Assembly (NCBI GenBank): GCA_012516015.1
Contig: JAAYXG010000067.1
Span: 1-8,526 of the forward strand
DNA: 8,526 nt
Reading direction: 5' to 3'
From: Lysobacteraceae bacterium
GTDB taxonomy: Bacteria > Pseudomonadota > Gammaproteobacteria > Steroidobacterales > Steroidobacteraceae
A model generated the notes under the pieces. It was not told where the DNA came from and did no database searches. It worked only from the letters and a program-made list of their open reading frames with translations. Every line of letters starts with the position of its first letter. Position 1 is the first letter of the stretch. This document shows positions 6,348-8,526 of the stretch, piece by piece. Made by a program: the position numbers and the translations under genes.

Positions 6348-6851
6348 GTGAAACACTCGATCGAAGAACAGGTTCTCATCGAACTGCGGCGCATCCTCCG
6401 CGCCACGCAATTGGGCGCGCGTACGCTGGCGCGTGAAAGCGGGATGACGACGTCGCAGCTCGTCGTGCTTCAGATCCTGAACTCGCAAGGCGAGATGACA
6501 GCGCGGCAGATCGCCGAATCGATGCACCTGACGCAGGCGACCGTCACGACCCTCCTCGATCGCCTGCAGGATCGCGGGTGGATCACGCGCAGACGCGGCG
6601 AACAGGATCGTCGACGCGTATACGTTCAGTTGAGCGACGAAGGCCGGCGGCAACTCGAACGAACGCCGGAATCGCTACAAGAGCGGTTCCTCGGACAGTT
6701 CACGGGGCTTCAGGCGTGGGAGCAATCGATGATCCTGGCGGCGCTGCAACGAGTCGCGCACTTGCTGGACGGCGCATCGATCGACGCCTCGCCGGTGCTC
6801 GATGTGGGCCGCATCGATCGGCCCGCGGATGAGGCGAACGAAGGAATGTAG
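6348..6851 (+). CDS. ectR: MarR-family regulator of ectoine genes, EctR type
   Basis: A 167-residue cytoplasmic winged-helix regulator transcribed divergently from the ect-ehu operon. The MarR core runs from about residue 38 to 105: helix-turn-helix MTARQIAESMHLTQATVTTL (50-69), end of the recognition helix LDRLQDRGWI, and a basic wing RRRGEQDRRRVYVQLSDEG (81-99). The outer helices at both ends would form the dimer. EctR of Methylomicrobium is a repressor of ectABC in this same divergent position, which supports the name, although the effector is unknown. The start is GTG at 6348-6350 with only a weak upstream site (GTAAG), as expected for a low-abundance regulator. An ATG farther in (M33) would remove the N-terminal helix. 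The stop codon TAG is supplied by the head of the REP-like element that begins at 6847. Confidence 0.88.
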   Translation: MKHSIEEQVLIELRRILRATQLGARTLARESGMTTSQLVVLQILNSQGEMTARQIAESMHLTQATVTTLLDRLQDRGWITRRRGEQDRRRVYVQLSDEGRRQLERTPESLQERFLGQFTGLQAWEQSMILAALQRVAHLLDGASIDASPVLDVGRIDRPADEANEGM

Positions 6852-6917
6852 GTCGGAATTCATTCCGACAGTCAATCCGCGCAATGCGCTCTTGGTCGGA
6901 ATGAATTCCGACCTACA
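6847..6917. repeat. Inverted pair of GTAG-headed REP-like palindromes (BIME-like), possible two-way terminator
   Basis: Two perfect 23-bp inverted arms (6847-6869 and 6895-6917) are separated by 25 bp. Each arm is TGTAG followed by its own palindrome, GTCGGAAT-TC-ATTCCGAC in the left arm and GTCGGAAT-GA-ATTCCGAC in the right. A GTAG tetranucleotide heading a hairpin is the hallmark of REP elements mobilised by RAYT (TnpA-REP) transposases, and an inverted pair is the BIME layout. The spacer contains a small GCGC-AAT-GCGC hairpin. In RNA either strand would fold into a long stem between two convergent genes, so it could terminate transcription or protect 3' ends. No U-run follows. The TAG of each head is the stop codon of the adjacent gene. 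No RAYT gene is present in the window. Confidence 0.85.
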
Positions 6918-8181
6918 CGCTGTCCGCGCGCTCCTCCGCCACCGCGGCATCGTGTGCGACTTGCGCCATCATCTGACCTGACACGGCTTGCGGCTGTACG
7001 TTGATGAACGGGAGCTTGAGCGGACCGGGCACCGCGCCGCGTTGGATCTTTCTCCAAACCGCATACAACACCAGGCTGCCGAGCATGACGGCGAGGCTGA
7101 AAAAATAGGCGGGCGGACCGAACTGCTTCATCGTCCACGACACGATCAAGGGACCGACGATCGAGCCGAGACCGTTCAACGTGACGATCGATGAGCTTGC
7201 GGAAACGATCTGGTCCGCCGTGAGATGATCGTTGATATGGGAGGCCGCGAGCGAATACAAACTGAGCGCGATGCCGCCGAAGGCCGCCGCAAGGGCGAAC
7301 AAAGTCAGTTTCGATATCGTGCCGATCATCCCACCCGCGACCGCCGCGACCAATGCGATCAGGCAAACGGCAATCAGCACCGTGCGTCGGTCGGTCCGAT
7401 CCGACCAGCGGCCGATCGGAAGCTGTGTGATGACCGCCGCGAGAATGCTGACGCCCATGAACGTCGCGATGTCACTCGCGCGCAAACCGATCAAACGCGC
7501 ATAGACCGGGCCCATGGAAAAGAGCGAGCTGCTGACGACGCCCGCGACGATGACGGCCACGACGCCCATCGGCGAAAGTCGATAGAGCTCGCGATAGCGA
7601 ATCTTGGCGGGAACCTCGATCTCGGGCGCGCGCTGCACGCTGAGCGACATCGGCACGACCGCAAGCGAGATCAGGACCGAGATCAACACAAACAGCATCG
7701 GTCCGCGCGGATCGGCCGCCATGAGCAAGTACTGCCCGCCGCCCAAACCGCCGTACAGTGTCAACATGTAGAGCGCGAACAGCGTTCCGCGAGTCTGGTT
7801 CGTCGCGCGTCCGTTCAACCAGCTTTCCGCGACGACATAGATGCCCGCGAAGCAGACGCCGGAGGCGAAACGCAGGAATCCCCACCAGACGGGCGTCACG
7901 AATACCGCTTGCAGCAAAATCGCAACCGAAGAGACGGCCGTCAATGCAGCGAACACTCGAATGTGCCCCACACGCTGCATCATGAGCGGCGTCCAGGCCG
8001 AACCGCCGATGTAGCCGACGTAGTAGCACGACATGACGACGCCGGTGACGAAGGGCGGAAACCCTTCGATCGTCGCGCGCAATCCAATCAACGTTCCCTG
8101 CAACCCCGCGCCGAGCATGAGCATGCCCATGCCCAGCAGCAGCGGCCAAGTCGAGAACACCTGTCGAGCCGGGAATGCCAT
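6913..8181 (-). CDS. MFS transporter, YcaD-like
   Basis: A 422-residue, 12-helix major facilitator superfamily protein of the inner membrane. Family traits visible: CYYVGYIGGSAWTPLMMQRV (52-71), the loop VVAESWLNGRATNQTRGTLF (116-135), a motif-A-like loop GRWSDRTDRR between the two halves (257-266), and ASHINDHLTADQIVSASSS (313-331) followed by a glycine-rich stretch. These resemble the YcaD group of sugar-phosphate/drug-type MFS proteins, whose substrates are mostly unknown. A roughly 50-residue soluble tail follows the last helix. The ATG at 8179-8181 is used; no strong ribosome binding site is evident. The gene converges on ectR and its stop codon lies in the REP-like pair. A role in ectoine export is conceivable but unsupported; it may simply be a neighbour. 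Confidence 0.85.
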   Translation of the reverse strand: MAFPARQVFSTWPLLLGMGMLMLGAGLQGTLIGLRATIEGFPPFVTGVVMSCYYVGYIGGSAWTPLMMQRVGHIRVFAALTAVSSVAILLQAVFVTPVWWGFLRFASGVCFAGIYVVAESWLNGRATNQTRGTLFALYMLTLYGGLGGGQYLLMAADPRGPMLFVLISVLISLAVVPMSLSVQRAPEIEVPAKIRYRELYRLSPMGVVAVIVAGVVSSSLFSMGPVYARLIGLRASDIATFMGVSILAAVITQLPIGRWSDRTDRRTVLIAVCLIALVAAVAGGMIGTISKLTLFALAAAFGGIALSLYSLAASHINDHLTADQIVSASSSIVTLNGLGSIVGPLIVSWTMKQFGPPAYFFSLAVMLGSLVLYAVWRKIQRGAVPGPLKLPFINVQPQAVSGQMMAQVAHDAAVAEERADSV

Positions 8182-8220
8182 GCCGGCAGTCTACAGAAGG
8201 ACGTCGATCGATTTGCTTAC

Positions 8221-8240
8221 CGACGCGTGGTCACACGTCG
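8221..8240. promoter_or_regulatory. Imperfect palindrome upstream of the MFS gene
   Basis: CGACGCGTG-GT-CACACGTCG has two 9-bp arms that match at eight of nine positions, ending 40 bp before the MFS start codon. It could be an operator for a dimeric regulator of the transporter or a leader hairpin. No regulator gene for it is visible in the window. Confidence 0.35.
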
Positions 8241-8345
8241 CGTTGCGGAGCACACGAGCGGGATGTCAGAGGAACGCGTTTGTTACTCTTACAAATTCGT
8301 CGCGCACACTACTCTGGCTGTCGACTGTCAGCCTTGCCGAAGCGC

Positions 8346-8369
8346 CGTCATCCCTGCGCGGGCGCGGGA
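8346..8369. repeat. Extragenic palindrome, copy 1 (CGTCATCCC family)
   Basis: Begins CGTCATCCC and folds as TCCC-t-GCGC-gg-GCGC-GGGA with one bulged T (8351-8369). It shares its head and hairpin layout with the copies at 8423 and 8504 but is the most diverged of the three: the right arm reads GGGAAC instead of GGGATCCAG. Confidence 0.6.
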
Positions 8370-8422
8370 ACGATCACGTACACAACGATGCCGCGAAGAA
8401 ATCGCGAAAGACTCGAATTCAC

Positions 8423-8450
8423 CGTCATCCCGACGTAGGGCGGGATCCAG
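8423..8450. repeat. Extragenic palindrome, copy 2 (CGTCATCCC family)
   Basis: Starts CGTCATCCCG and ends CGGGATCCAG, with ATCCCG (8427-8432) pairing with CGGGAT (8441-8446) around an 8-nt loop. This arrangement is typical of dispersed palindromes found in many copies in beta- and gammaproteobacterial genomes. The adjacent GACGAAGAA (8450-8458) is the exact inverse of TTCTTCGTC at 8499-8507, linking copies 2 and 3 into one composite unit. Confidence 0.7.
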
Positions 8451-8503
8451 ACGAAGAAAGCGCACGCCACTGCGCGCATAGGCCTGCGACGCTCAACATT
8501 CTT

Positions 8504-8526
8504 CGTCGTCCCGGCGCTAGGCCGGG
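8504..8526. repeat. Extragenic palindrome, copy 3, cut by the window edge
   Basis: Starts CGTCGTCCCGG; CCCGGC (8510-8515) pairs perfectly with GCCGGG (8521-8526) around GCTAG. The downstream half of the unit lies outside the window. Confidence 0.65.

Larger units (their letters stand above)
8182..8526. other. Gene-free region upstream of the MFS gene
   Basis: No open frame here looks like a real protein. The long plus-strand frame that enters it is antisense to the MFS gene. The region should hold the MFS promoter, but no clear -35/-10 pair was found. It contains an imperfect palindrome at 8221-8240 and three extragenic palindromes at 8346-8526, described separately. No tRNA or other structural RNA was recognised. 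Confidence 0.6.

Noticed and set aside
8221..8335. A small RNA or tRNA upstream of the MFS gene
   Set aside because: Short inverted repeats occur (8221-8240; GGCTG/CAGCC near 8318-8335), but there is no cloverleaf, T-run terminator or convincing promoter pair.
7225..8481. A 418-codon plus-strand open frame
   Set aside because: It is antisense to the MFS gene, rich in Arg, Asp, His and Gln with no domain or membrane pattern, as expected for the complement of a GC-rich membrane-protein gene.
8346..8526. Possible CRISPR array
   Set aside because: The three repeats are palindromic, imperfect and unevenly spaced, with no constant-length spacers and no cas genes nearby.

Overview
This window is a compatible-solute locus from a fairly GC-rich, probably Gram-negative (proteobacterial) genome. 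Supporting signs are a periplasmic-binding-protein ABC importer, an EctR-type MarR regulator and two families of extragenic palindromes typical of proteobacteria. The genus cannot be named from the sequence. The core is a large minus-strand operon, read from about 6180 down past the left edge: ectA-ectB-ectC-ectD-ehuB-ehuC-ehuD-ehuA. It combines synthesis of ectoine (ectABC), its conversion to 5-hydroxyectoine (ectD) and a complete ectoine/hydroxyectoine ABC importer (ehuBCDA; ehuA runs off the left edge after 227 codons).

The genes are tightly packed. ectA-ectB is separated by 17 bp, ectB-ectC by 20 bp and ectC-ectD by 2 bp. ehuB/ehuC overlap by 4 bp (GTGA), ehuC/ehuD by 4 bp (ATGA) and ehuD/ehuA by 17 bp. 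The only internal gap is 56 bp between ectD and ehuB; it holds an AT-rich island with an imperfect hairpin. No ectoine-degradation genes (eut/doe) and no dedicated aspartokinase (ask_ect) are present. The importer therefore looks wired to synthesis, for scavenging external ectoines and recapturing leaked product, rather than to catabolism.

A divergent plus-strand gene, ectR, encodes a MarR-family regulator. The 167-bp AT-rich region between ectA and ectR holds two nearly identical 17-bp sites (16/17 matches), one in front of each gene and each in the same orientation relative to its own gene. It also holds two plausible ectA promoters and a central 18-bp inverted repeat. The simplest reading is a repressor that controls both the operon and itself.

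Right of ectR lies a 71-bp inverted pair of REP-like palindromes with GTAG heads. The TAG in each head is the stop codon of the adjoining gene: ectR from the left and a convergent MFS transporter gene from the right. The MFS gene (YcaD-like) has no demonstrated link to ectoine. The last 345 bp (8182-8526) carry no recognisable gene. They hold a palindrome upstream of the MFS gene and three copies of a second extragenic palindrome family (GTCATCCC...GGGAT), the last cut by the window edge.
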